A stretch of 34,932 nt of DNA from Scatosoma sp964504025. GTDB taxonomy: Bacteria > Bacillota > Clostridia > Christensenellales > Borkfalkiaceae. Positions 22,313 through 30,454 of the stretch are shown here, piece by piece. The notes beneath the pieces are model-generated. The model was not told the origin of the DNA, searched no databases, and saw only the letters and a list, made by a program, of their open reading frames with translations. Each line of letters opens with the position of its first letter. The first letter of the stretch is position 1. The position numbers and the translations under genes were made by a program. The stretch covers positions 1 through 34,932 of the forward strand of contig CAZDCO010000009.1 of the NCBI GenBank assembly GCA_964504025.1. Reading direction: 5' to 3'.

Positions 22313-23797
22313 TTAATTTTGATAGCAGTTCGAGCTTTGGCGTTGCGGTTCGCAGGTAACGTGCATACCCAGCGTCTTGAACGTCTTTTCGTCGACGTGC
22401 GACAGGATCACGGTGGAGTGAATTTCACAATTTTTCAGCTTGTCCAGTTGCGCCAACGCCAACTTCGCGCGTTCGTCGTGTACGGCGCAAATGGCAAGTG
22501 CCATCAGCACTTCGTCGGTATGCAAACGGGGGTTGACCGCGCCCATGTGGTTGACTTTCAAACGCTGGATCGGTTCGATCACAATGGGGGAGATGAGTTC
22601 GATTTCGTCGTCGATACCGCCGAGCATTTTCAACGCGTTGAGGAGAGCCGCCGCGCTTGCGCCGAGCAGGTTGCCCGTCTTACCCGTTACGATCCGTCCG
22701 TCGCACAGTTCGATCGCCACGGCAGGCGCACCCGTTTCTTCCGCTTTTCGTAACGCGGGGGCGACGGTAGGGCGGTTGGTTTCGTCTACGCCCGACTTGC
22801 GCATAAGCAATTCGATCTTGGCGACGACGTCTTTGGAAATTCTACCCTTGCGCGCGTCGCAAAGGGCGGCGTAGTATCTGCGGATAATTTCGTCCTTGGA
22901 CGCGGCTTTGCACGCCTCGTCGTCCACGATGCAAAAACCTGCCATATTGACGCCCATATCGGTGGGAGATTTATACGGGGAGTATCCCAAAATTTGTTGA
23001 AGCATTGCCGATACGACGGGGAAGATTTCCACGTCGCGGTTATAGTTGACGGCGAGCGATTGATAGGCTTCCAAATGATAGGGATCGATCATATTGACGT
23101 CGTTGAGATCGGCAGTCGCCGCTTCGTACGCCAAATTGACGGGGTGGGACAACGGCAAGTTCCAAACGGGGAAGGTTTCAAACTTGGCGTAGCCTGCCTT
23201 GACGCCGCGTAAATTTTCGTGATAGAGTTGGGAAAGGCACGTCGCCATTTTACCGCTGCCGGGACCGGGTGCGGTAACGACGATGATCCGACGCGAAGTG
23301 GGAACGTACTCGTTCTTGCCGTAGCCTTCGCTGCTGACGATCTTTTCCAAATCGGAGGGGTAGCCCTCGATGGCGTAATGCTTATACACCGCGATGCCGA
23401 GGTTTTGCAGGCGTTTGATAAACGCGTCTACGGCAGGTTGCGCTTGGTACATCGTCATGACGACGCTGCCCACGTATAAGCCCTTGCTCTTGAATACGTC
23501 GATCAGGCGGAGTACGTCCGCGTCATAGGTGATGCCCAAATCGCTGCGGTATTTGTTTTTGATGATATCGTTTGCGCTGATGACGACGAGAATTTCCGCT
23601 TCGTCTTTCAACTTCAACAGCATTTTGATTTTGCTGTCCGGCTCGAATCCCGGCAATACGCGCGACGCGTGATAGTCGTCGAAAAGCTTGCCGCCGAACT
23701 CCAAATAGAGTTTGTCGCCGAACGATTGCACGCGTTCCGCGATTTTTTCCGATTGCATGGATAGATATTTTTTGTTGTCGAACCCGATTTTATGCAT
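22313..23797 (-). CDS. UPF0371/DUF1846 protein
   Basis: The protein has 494 residues, the normal length. The start MHKIGFDNKKYLSMQ at 23797 has AAGGAAG about 9 bases upstream; the longer frame overlaps the promoter. A glycine-rich nucleotide-binding-like segment, VTAPGPGSGKMATCLSQLYH, is near residues 174-193. The family has solved structures, but no defined activity is known. It is cytoplasmic and monocistronic with a perfect -35 box. Highly conserved in Firmicutes. Confidence 0.93.
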   Translation of the reverse strand: MHKIGFDNKKYLSMQSEKIAERVQSFGDKLYLEFGGKLFDDYHASRVLPGFEPDSKIKMLLKLKDEAEILVVISANDIIKNKYRSDLGITYDADVLRLIDVFKSKGLYVGSVVMTMYQAQPAVDAFIKRLQNLGIAVYKHYAIEGYPSDLEKIVSSEGYGKNEYVPTSRRIIVVTAPGPGSGKMATCLSQLYHENLRGVKAGYAKFETFPVWNLPLSHPVNLAYEAATADLNDVNMIDPYHLEAYQSLAVNYNRDVEIFPVVSAMLQQILGYSPYKSPTDMGVNMAGFCIVDDEACKAASKDEIIRRYYAALCDARKGRISKDVVAKIELLMRKSGVDETNRPTVAPALRKAEETGAPAVAIELCDGRIVTGKTGNLLGASAAALLNALKMLGGIDDEIELISPIVIEPIQRLKVNHMGAVNPRLHTDEVLMALAICAVHDERAKLALAQLDKLKNCEIHSTVILSHVDEKTFKTLGMHVTCEPQRQSSNCYQN

Positions 23798-23843
23798 AAC
23801 GATCACTTCCTTTGTATGTACTCTACCTTTATAATCGCCTAAC

Positions 23844-23872
23844 ATTGTATCAAAAAAGAGGAAAAATGTCAA
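23844..23872 (-). promoter_or_regulatory. Sigma-A promoter of UPF0371 gene
   Basis: On the minus strand TTGACA (23867-23872), 17-base spacer, TACAAT (23844-23849). Confidence 0.85.
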
Positions 23873-23921
23873 ACGCCTAAACGCGGCAAAAGCGCGGAAA
23901 GGAAAAATATTTTTTCACCGC

Positions 23922-23951
23922 AAAAAAAGAAACGGCGACGATCGCCGTTTC
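23922..23951 (-). terminator. Intrinsic terminator after Nudix gene
   Basis: A perfect 10-bp stem (23929-23938 with 23942-23951), loop CGA, followed on the minus strand by seven T. Confidence 0.88.
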
Positions 23952-23962
23952 CCGTGTTTCGT

Positions 23963-24457
23963 TTAGAGTTTTTTCTTCAATTCCCGTACGGCGTTGTTCA
24001 AGAAAAATTCCGCCGTCGTGCCCTTGCGAATGAGTTGCAACGCTTCGTCGGGGGTGCACCAGCGCGCTTCCGCGATTTCCGTTTCCTGCAACCGAATGGG
24101 CTTATCTTCTACCACGACGACGAAGTTGAGCATAAGCACTTCTTTCTTCGCGTGATAGCGCGAGGACATATATTTCGCTTTCACGACGTCCAAACCGAGT
24201 TCTTCCTTGATCTCTCTGGGGATCGTCTTTTCGGCGTTTTCACCCTTTTTGATATACCCGGCGAACAAAATGAAATCGTCGTCCTCCACGTGTTTTGCCA
24301 ACAAAATCTTGTCCTGCGCGCGATTGGTAACGACCATGGACACCGCAATGGAAAATTGCGGAAACATATACGATTTACATTGATCGCAATAGGGGATCAA
24401 GCCTTCGTTTTCACAAAAGCGCAACGTCAATTTTTGACCACATTCTCTACAATACAT
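23963..24457 (-). CDS. Nudix hydrolase with N-terminal zinc ribbon
   Basis: The protein has 164 residues. AAGGAGGT precedes the ATG at 24457. Two CxxC pairs (C3/C6 and C24/C27) form a zinc ribbon, as in NADH pyrophosphatase NudC. The complete Nudix box reads G-x5-E-x7-REIKEELGL from about residue 67. The layout suggests hydrolysis of NADH, ADP-ribose or a related dinucleotide, but the protein is shorter than NudC (about 257 residues) and lacks its N-terminal domain. Monocistronic with its own promoter and terminator. Confidence 0.92.
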   Translation of the reverse strand: MYCRECGQKLTLRFCENEGLIPYCDQCKSYMFPQFSIAVSMVVTNRAQDKILLAKHVEDDDFILFAGYIKKGENAEKTIPREIKEELGLDVVKAKYMSSRYHAKKEVLMLNFVVVVEDKPIRLQETEIAEARWCTPDEALQLIRKGTTAEFFLNNAVRELKKKL

Positions 24458-24498
24458 ACGATACCTCCTTACTTTTTTTCTCTCTTACTCTATCTATA

Positions 24499-24527
24499 AT
24501 CATACCTTTTTTCGCGGCGTTTGTCAA
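24499..24527 (-). promoter_or_regulatory. Sigma-A promoter of Nudix gene
   Basis: On the minus strand TTGACA (24522-24527), 17-base spacer, TATGAT (24499-24504). Confidence 0.85.
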
Positions 24528-24589
24528 TAGTGCGCGCGCAAATTTTTTGTAAAATTTCCCCGTTTTTTTCGTCGAGTAAAGCCAACCGC

Positions 24590-24618
24590 TTGACAGCGCG
24601 CTCGCTTTGCGGTACAAT
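24590..24618 (+). promoter_or_regulatory. Sigma-A promoter of SDR gene
   Basis: TTGACA at 24590-24595, 17-base spacer, TACAAT at 24613-24618. Confidence 0.85.
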
Positions 24619-24651
24619 ACGAGCGAGAGAGAACGCGAGGGAGGACGAGAA

Positions 24652-25449
24652 ATGCAAGAAAATTTACGCGTACTGATCACGGGCGCGGCGAAGGGAATAG
24701 GTAACGCCGTGGCGAAGAAGTTTGCGGAGAACGGGCATACCGTGTACGCGCTGGATATAGCGGAAGCGGACGTGGGGATTCCGATTCGGGCGGACGTAAC
24801 CGACGAGGGCGCGTTGCGCGCGGCGGCAAACGCACTTTTAGAAGAAGGGGTGCGCTTCGATTGCATTTTGCACTTTGCAGGTATCCATACGATCGGTTCG
24901 TTTTTGGAAACGGACTACGCGCGGATTAAACGACTGAACGAGATCGATTATCTCGGTACGATACTCGTCAATCAATGCTTCTATCCGTTGTTGGAAGAAA
25001 AGGGACGGATATTCGTAACGAGCAGCGAAGTCGCACCGCTCGCGCCGTTGCCCTTCAACGGGATCTACGGCGTGGCGAAAACGGCGGTGGACGCCTACGC
25101 GCAGTCTTTGCGGCAAGAACTGAACTTGCTCGGACAACGGGTGATCACCCTCCGCCCCGGAGCGGTGCAAACGGAGTTGTCCGCCTCCTCCCTGCCTGCA
25201 ACGCAACGCTTTTGTGAGCAAACGGAGTTGTTCCGAGGGCAAAGCCGCAATTTTTGCCGTTTGGTGGAGAAGTTTACGGGCACGCCTATGGCGGCGGAGT
25301 CGTTCGCGGCGTTCGTCTATAAAATCGCGAAGAAAAAGCGTCCGAAGGCGATCTACGCCAAACATCGGCACTTGGGGTTGACGCTACTCGGCGTGTTGCC
25401 TATCCGTTTGCAATGCTTTATCGTGAAAAAATTGGTCAATCGCCGATAA
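24652..25449 (+). CDS. Short-chain dehydrogenase/reductase
   Basis: The protein has 265 residues, typical for classical SDRs. ATG 24652 follows GGGAGGA. The cofactor motif TGAAKGIG is near residue 10-17, a HFAG variant of NNAG near 79, a catalytic Ser in VTSSEVAP and the YGVAK (YxxxK) pair near 143-147. PGAVQT follows the catalytic site. It is an NAD(P)-dependent oxidoreductase of unknown substrate. The C-terminal end is basic and partly hydrophobic (LTLLGVLPIRLQCFIVKKL), which could associate with the membrane. No terminator follows. Confidence 0.93.
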   Translation: MQENLRVLITGAAKGIGNAVAKKFAENGHTVYALDIAEADVGIPIRADVTDEGALRAAANALLEEGVRFDCILHFAGIHTIGSFLETDYARIKRLNEIDYLGTILVNQCFYPLLEEKGRIFVTSSEVAPLAPLPFNGIYGVAKTAVDAYAQSLRQELNLLGQRVITLRPGAVQTELSASSLPATQRFCEQTELFRGQSRNFCRLVEKFTGTPMAAESFAAFVYKIAKKKRPKAIYAKHRHLGLTLLGVLPIRLQCFIVKKLVNRR

Positions 25450-25485
25450 AATTTATACAAAAACGCGCGTAGGGTATTTTTCAAC

Positions 25486-25514
25486 TTGACAAGCAAAAAA
25501 AATTAGTCTATAAT
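25486..25514 (+). promoter_or_regulatory. Sigma-A promoter of purA
   Basis: TTGACA at 25486-25491, 17-base spacer, TATAAT at 25509-25514: both boxes perfect. Confidence 0.9.
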
Positions 25515-25538
25515 GTATATGCGAAAATAGGGGCAAAG

Positions 25539-25584
25539 GGCGAATAAAGTCGTTTTTCGCCGTTTTTCGCCGTTACGTGCGGCG
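25539..25584 (+). other. Structured leader of purA with alternative hairpins
   Basis: GGCGAA (25539-25544) can pair with TTCGCC at 25556-25561, followed by GTTTTT, a weak terminator-like form. A 10-base tandem repeat (25551-25560 and 25561-25570) supplies a second TTCGCC that could compete. CGCCG and CGGCG (25568-25572 with 25580-25584) form a further hairpin. No purine riboswitch consensus was seen. Confidence 0.35.
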
Positions 25585-25629
25585 TAGCGTACGCAGTTTG
25601 GTAGAAAAGAAAAAGGAGATATATAAATT

Positions 25630-26904
25630 ATGTTGACGTCTATTTGCGGTATCAACTGGGGCGACGAAGGCAAAGGCAGAATGGTAGACTTGCTTTCGCA
25701 AAATTTCGACGTGGTTTGTCGTTATCAAGGCGGCAATAACGCAGGACATACCGTTATCAACGAACGCGGAAAATTCATCTTGAACCTGTTGCCGTCCGGC
25801 ATTTTACGGGAAGAGGTAGTGAACGTAATGGGACCCGGTATGGTTATCGATATCAAGCACCTTTGCGGCGAGATCGCGAAACTTCGCGAGGCTGGTATCA
25901 AAATCAGTCCCGAAAACTTGAAAATTTCGGATAGAGCGGTAATCACCATGCCGTACAACGTCTTGCAAGATTGCTTGGAAGAGGATCGTTTGGCAGGCAA
26001 GAAATTCGGCTCGACCCGTCGCGGAATCGCGCCCGTCTACGCGGATAAATATTTCAAAAAAGCCTTCCGTATGGGCGAATTGCTGAACACGGAAAAGTTG
26101 TACGCACGCGTGGCGGACATCGTGGCGTGGAAGAACCTCACCGTCGTCGGCGGCTATCACGCGGAAGAAGTGAAAACGGAGGATATGATCGCGTATTTTG
26201 AAGAATACGGCAAGGTATTAGCTCCCTACGTTTGCGACGTCGGCTTATACTTAACGGAAGCGAACGCGCAGGGCAAGAACATTATGTTCGAAGCGCAACT
26301 CGGCGCGATGCGCGATATCGATTTCGGTATCCACCCCTACACGTCCTCCTCTTCGACGATCGCGGCGTACGCACCCATCGGTGCAGGCGTACCGCAGTTG
26401 CAACTGGATAACTCTATCGGTATCATGAAAGCGTATTCCACCTGCGTGGGCGAAGGTCCGTTCACGGCGGAATATTTCGGGGATAAGGCAAAGCGTCTGC
26501 GCGATTTGGGCGGCGAATACGGCGCGGCTACGGGTAGACCCCGTCGCGTTGGTCCGTTCGACATCGTGGCTTCTCGCTACGGTATCCGTTGTCAGGGTGC
26601 GACGGAGATCGCGTTGACGAAGATGGACGTCTTGTCCGACTACGAAGAAATCGAAGTATGCGTTGCCTATAAATTGAACGGCAAAGTCATTCACGAATTC
26701 CCCTTCATCGACGTGCTGGACGATTGCGAACCGGTATTTGAAACGGTTAAGGGCTGGCATTGCGACATTTCCCATTGCCGCAAGAAAGAGGACTTGCCTA
26801 AGGAAGCACTCGATTATATCGCGTATTTGGAAACGGCTTGCGGTTGCAAGATCAAATACGTTTCCGTCGGCGCGGAAAGAGACGCCTACGTGGAAATGTA
26901 CTAA
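25630..26904 (+). CDS. purA: Adenylosuccinate synthetase
   Basis: The protein has 424 residues, the normal length. AAGGAG lies 11 bases before ATG 25630. The GTP-binding P-loop GDEGKGRMVD is near residues 11-20, GGNNAGHTV near 36, GSTRRGI (IMP binding) near 128-134, and ATGRPRRVG near 298-306. It joins IMP and aspartate with GTP to form adenylosuccinate, the first committed step to AMP. Transcribed alone from a consensus promoter with a structured leader; a terminator follows. Confidence 0.97.
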   Translation: MLTSICGINWGDEGKGRMVDLLSQNFDVVCRYQGGNNAGHTVINERGKFILNLLPSGILREEVVNVMGPGMVIDIKHLCGEIAKLREAGIKISPENLKISDRAVITMPYNVLQDCLEEDRLAGKKFGSTRRGIAPVYADKYFKKAFRMGELLNTEKLYARVADIVAWKNLTVVGGYHAEEVKTEDMIAYFEEYGKVLAPYVCDVGLYLTEANAQGKNIMFEAQLGAMRDIDFGIHPYTSSSSTIAAYAPIGAGVPQLQLDNSIGIMKAYSTCVGEGPFTAEYFGDKAKRLRDLGGEYGAATGRPRRVGPFDIVASRYGIRCQGATEIALTKMDVLSDYEEIEVCVAYKLNGKVIHEFPFIDVLDDCEPVFETVKGWHCDISHCRKKEDLPKEALDYIAYLETACGCKIKYVSVGAERDAYVEMY

Positions 26905-26910
26905 TCTACG

Positions 26911-26942
26911 AAAAAAAATCGGCCGACTTCGGTCGATTTTTT
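26911..26942 (+). terminator. Intrinsic terminator after purA
   Basis: A 9-bp stem with one G-T pair (26916-26924 with 26931-26939) and a T run to 26942. Confidence 0.85.
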
Positions 26943-27017
26943 GCATTGTATAGCAATTTTGCATACCCCTTATAAAAAATCTTTTTCAGTATGCGTGCGA
27001 TTTTTGCGTGCGTGCGC

Positions 27018-27046
27018 TTGAAAAAACGGTTGGCGTGTGCTATAAT
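27018..27046 (+). promoter_or_regulatory. Sigma-A promoter of ddh operon
   Basis: TTGAAA at 27018-27023, 17-base spacer, TATAAT at 27041-27046. Confidence 0.85.
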
Positions 27047-27107
27047 AGAGAACGGAAAATCGCAAGCGCGTTCGCGCGCGGAGCGGTTGTAACGAGGAGA
27101 AGACAAT

Positions 27108-28091
27108 ATGAGTATTCGTGTCGGCATTTACGGTTACGGAAATTTGGGCAGGGGCGTAGAGTTGGCGTTGCGCCAAAACCCCGATATGACGGCGGTGGGC
27201 GTATTCACCCGACGCGCGCCCGATAGCGTGCGTACGCTGACGGGCTTGCCCGTCTACGCGGCGGACGAAGCGCAAAACAAAAAGGACGAAATCGACGTCA
27301 TGATCCTTTGCGGCGGCAGCGCGTCCGACCTGCCTCGCCAAACGCCGAAACTCGCGGAAGATTTTAACGTCGTGGATAGCTTCGATACCCACGCGGCAAT
27401 TCCCGAACACGTGCAAAGGGTAGAGGACGCGGCGCGCAAGACGAAGCATACGGCGATCGTGTCGGTGGGCTGGGATCCCGGTTTGTTCTCTTTGGCGAGA
27501 ACGTACGCGGAAGCGGCGTTGCCCTGCGGCAATACCTATACCTTTTGGGGCAAGGGCGTCAGCCAAGGCCATTCCGACGCCGTGCGCCGTATAGAAGGCG
27601 TAGCGGACGCAAGACAGTATACCATTCCGAAAGAAGAGGCGTTGCGCGCGGTGCGCGCAGGCGAATCGCCCGTGTTGTCCGTACGCGATAAACACCTTCG
27701 CGAATGTTTCGTCGTGGCGAAAGAGGGTGCGGATACGGCGCGGATCGAACGAGAAATCAAGGAAATGCCCAACTACTTTGCCGACTACGACACCGTGGTG
27801 CATTTTATCACGCAAGAGGAAATGCAAAAGAACCATTCGGGCTTGCCGCACGGCGGATTCGTGATTCGCAACGGCAATACGGGAAAGGACGGCGAGCATA
27901 AGCACGTCGTAGAATATCGTTTGCAACTCGATTCTAACGCGGAATTCACCGCTTCGGTGCTGGTGGCGTACGCACGCGCCGCATACCGTTTGCAAAAAGA
28001 GGGGAATTGCGGTTGCAAGACGGTGCTGGACGTACCGCCCGTGTATCTTTCCGCCGCAAGCCGCGAGGATACGATCAAACGGCTGTTGTGA
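27108..28091 (+). CDS. ddh: meso-Diaminopimelate D-dehydrogenase
   Basis: The protein has 327 residues, as usual for Ddh. GAGGAG lies upstream of ATG 27108. The NADP-binding motif GIYGYGNLGRGVE is near residues 6-18; family blocks CGGSASDLPRQ, VVDSFDTH, VGWDPGLFSLAR and GKGVSQGHSDAVRRI follow. It makes meso-DAP in one step from tetrahydrodipicolinate with ammonia, bypassing the succinylase or acetylase branch, and so feeds peptidoglycan and lysine synthesis. It is the first gene of a two-gene operon with a transglutaminase-like protein. Confidence 0.96.
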   Translation: MSIRVGIYGYGNLGRGVELALRQNPDMTAVGVFTRRAPDSVRTLTGLPVYAADEAQNKKDEIDVMILCGGSASDLPRQTPKLAEDFNVVDSFDTHAAIPEHVQRVEDAARKTKHTAIVSVGWDPGLFSLARTYAEAALPCGNTYTFWGKGVSQGHSDAVRRIEGVADARQYTIPKEEALRAVRAGESPVLSVRDKHLRECFVVAKEGADTARIEREIKEMPNYFADYDTVVHFITQEEMQKNHSGLPHGGFVIRNGNTGKDGEHKHVVEYRLQLDSNAEFTASVLVAYARAAYRLQKEGNCGCKTVLDVPPVYLSAASREDTIKRLL

Positions 28092-28098
28092 GGAAGAT

Positions 28099-28998
28099 AT
28101 GACGAAGCAAGAAAGCAAGGAAATCGCGGAACGCTTTTTGGACGTGTACGCAGGCGTACTGTTCGGCTTCGCGCTGTTTGAAAACGGCGCGAAGGAGGGC
28201 GTGGAGTACAATTTCGATTGCCCCGAATTTACGACTTTGAAAGAAAAGTACGGTTTGGAAGAAATTGCCGCTCGCGGCGACGACTTCACGCGCGCGAAGC
28301 GGTTGTTGCGCTATCTCGCGCCGCGCTTGCAGCACGACGCTTGGTACGATAACCGCGTGCCTTGTAACGCGTTGGACTTGTTGGCATACAGCCTGAACAA
28401 CCCCGAACGGGGAATCAACTGCTTAAATAAATCGAAGATATTAGAGGAGTGCTGTTTGGCGTTGGGGATATACGCGCGACGGGTGGCGATTATGCCGCAA
28501 TCGCCGTACGATTTCGATAACCACGTCGTAACGGAAATTTACGATCGGAAACGGGAAAAGTGGATTATGCTCGATCCGACGATGGACGGGTATTTCGTGG
28601 ACGAAAACAAAACGCCCCTTTCCTTGACGGAAATGCGGAAAAAGTTTGCCGACGACGAGTTCGTTACGTTCGCGCCCTCCGTCAGTCGTCTGCGCGACTT
28701 GCGTAAATTGCGCGAAAAATACGCGGACGAGAACGCTTATATATGTAAAAATCTCTTCTATTTCGTCGTGGATAAACGCTCGCATTTCGGCGCGCAGGAC
28801 GGTGCGCTGTATTTCTTGCCTAAGGGATATTCGATCAAGTCTTCCGCCGTCGCCAACCACCGTTACCGCTTGCGTCGTTTGCCGGACGAGTACGCGGAGT
28901 GGAGAGAAGTCTTCGAGGAAAAACTCGCCGAAGCGGAACGCGCGGAAGAGCCGATGTGCACCGATATTTCGGTTATGGAAGCAAGCCCGATCAGATAA
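28099..28998 (+). CDS. Transglutaminase-like protein, cytoplasmic
   Basis: The protein has 299 residues. GAGGAAG overlaps the ddh stop and precedes ATG 28099, 7 bases after ddh, so the genes are cotranscribed and probably coupled. The transglutaminase-like triad is visible: Cys in GINCLNKSKILEECCLALGI, His in DNHVVTEIYD and Asp in MLDPTMDGY. No signal peptide or membrane helix is present. Such domains act as thiol proteases, amidases or cross-linking enzymes; the substrate is not known. An intracellular location beside ddh raises a cell-wall precursor link, but this is inference. Confidence 0.88.
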   Translation: MTKQESKEIAERFLDVYAGVLFGFALFENGAKEGVEYNFDCPEFTTLKEKYGLEEIAARGDDFTRAKRLLRYLAPRLQHDAWYDNRVPCNALDLLAYSLNNPERGINCLNKSKILEECCLALGIYARRVAIMPQSPYDFDNHVVTEIYDRKREKWIMLDPTMDGYFVDENKTPLSLTEMRKKFADDEFVTFAPSVSRLRDLRKLREKYADENAYICKNLFYFVVDKRSHFGAQDGALYFLPKGYSIKSSAVANHRYRLRRLPDEYAEWREVFEEKLAEAERAEEPMCTDISVMEASPIR

Positions 28999-29018
28999 CG
29001 GGAAATAACGTAAAAGAA

Positions 29019-29051
29019 AAAACCTTTCGGAAACGCGTTCCGAAAGGTTTT
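29019..29051. terminator. Bidirectional terminator between transglutaminase-like gene and radA
   Basis: A perfect 14-bp stem (29019-29032 with 29038-29051) with loop ACGCG. The stem ends in AAAA/TTTT, so it can serve both convergent genes. Confidence 0.9.
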
Positions 29052-29055
29052 CGTT

Positions 29056-30435
29056 TTATTCTTTTCGCAAGCCGAGAGTTTTGAGCATTTGTCCGACGTA
29101 TTGCACGGGGATCAGTTCGATCTTATCGGCGTATTTTTCGCACGCCTTTTTGTTCTTCGCAGGTAGCAGTACCCGTTTGAACCCCGTTTTGATACATTCG
29201 TTCACCCGTTTCTCGGCGTAGGTAACGGGGCGAATTTCGCCCGTCAGCCCCACTTCGCCGAACACGGCGGTATATTTATCGATCGGCACGTCGGTCGCTG
29301 CGCTTGCCAAGGCAGCGCAAATGGCGAGATCGACGGATGGTTCGTTCAAACGGATACCGCCCATGGCGTTCACGTACACGTCGGCGTTATAAAAGGGGAG
29401 TCCGCACCGCTTTTCCAACACGGCGATCAATACGACGAGCTTGTTATAATCGACGCCCAAACTCATTCTCCGCGGCATACCGTACGCCGTTTTGGAGATC
29501 AGCGTTTGCATTTCCACCGCCATACATCGGTTGCCGCTTTCGGAGGGAGTAACCGCCGAGCCGGCCGCGATTCCGCGCGATTCGGAGAGGAACAACGCCG
29601 AGTAATCGCCTACGCTTTTCACTCCCGATTCCGTCATTTCGAATACGCCGACTTCCTGCGCCGATCCGAAACGGTTTTTCACGGCGCGGAGCAATTTGAA
29701 ATTGTCTTCGGGCTGTCCTTCGAAGTATAACACTGTATCCATGATATGTTCCAACACTTTCGGACCTGCGAGCGCGCCCTCTTTCGTAACGTGCCCGATG
29801 ATGAAAAAGGTGATATTGCGCGATTTGGCAATGCGCATCAAGGAGGAAGCACATTCCCGTACCTGCGCCACGCTGCCTGCCGCCGACGAAAGCGTTTGCG
29901 TGTAGACTGCTTGAATGGAGTCGATCACGACGACTTCGTGTTCGTCGATCGCGCTTTCGATATTTTCCAAACATGTTTCGTTGAGTAGGAACAAATTGTC
30001 GGAAACCAAACCCAATCGATCGCAACGCATTTTGACCTGCGAACAGCTTTCTTCCGCGGAAACGTAGAGGACGCGGTGGGCGGCGGCGAGGTGCGCCGAA
30101 ACCTGCGTGAGTAAAGTCGATTTTCCGATCCCCGGATCGCCGCCGAGCAACACGAGCGAACCGGTTACGATTCCGCCGCCGAGTACGGTATCGAACTCCG
30201 CAATGCCGCTGGAAACGCGCTCGAAGCGTTCGCTGCCGATCTTGGATAAGGGCAGGGCGCGTGTGGGCATAACCGATATTCCCGTGCGCGTAGTCGCCTG
30301 TTCGACGGGACGGACGAGCTCTTCCTGCATCGTGTTGAAACTGCCGCAATCGGGACATCTGCCCAACCACTTCGGCGCGGTATAGCCGCATTGACTGCAA
30401 ACGAATTGACTGACGGGCGGTTTGACTTTCGCCAT
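29056..30435 (-). CDS. radA: DNA repair protein RadA (Sms)
   Basis: The protein has 459 residues, matching Bacillus RadA (458). The start has AAAGGAG upstream. Domains in order: a C4 zinc finger (CSQCGYTAPKWLGRCPDC, near 13-30), a RecA-like ATPase with Walker A GGDPGIGKST, the RadA-specific KNRFGSAQEVGVFEM, and a Lon-like C-terminal domain. It is a helicase that promotes branch migration in homologous recombination. It is the last gene of the rqcP-ispDF-radA operon, 19 bases after ispDF. Confidence 0.97.
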   Translation of the reverse strand: MAKVKPPVSQFVCSQCGYTAPKWLGRCPDCGSFNTMQEELVRPVEQATTRTGISVMPTRALPLSKIGSERFERVSSGIAEFDTVLGGGIVTGSLVLLGGDPGIGKSTLLTQVSAHLAAAHRVLYVSAEESCSQVKMRCDRLGLVSDNLFLLNETCLENIESAIDEHEVVVIDSIQAVYTQTLSSAAGSVAQVRECASSLMRIAKSRNITFFIIGHVTKEGALAGPKVLEHIMDTVLYFEGQPEDNFKLLRAVKNRFGSAQEVGVFEMTESGVKSVGDYSALFLSESRGIAAGSAVTPSESGNRCMAVEMQTLISKTAYGMPRRMSLGVDYNKLVVLIAVLEKRCGLPFYNADVYVNAMGGIRLNEPSVDLAICAALASAATDVPIDKYTAVFGEVGLTGEIRPVTYAEKRVNECIKTGFKRVLLPAKNKKACEKYADKIELIPVQYVGQMLKTLGLRKE

Positions 30436-30454
30436 AATACTCTCCTTTGACGGT

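Noticed and set aside
25515..25629. Purine riboswitch before purA
   Set aside because: The conserved three-way junction loops of the purine aptamer are absent.
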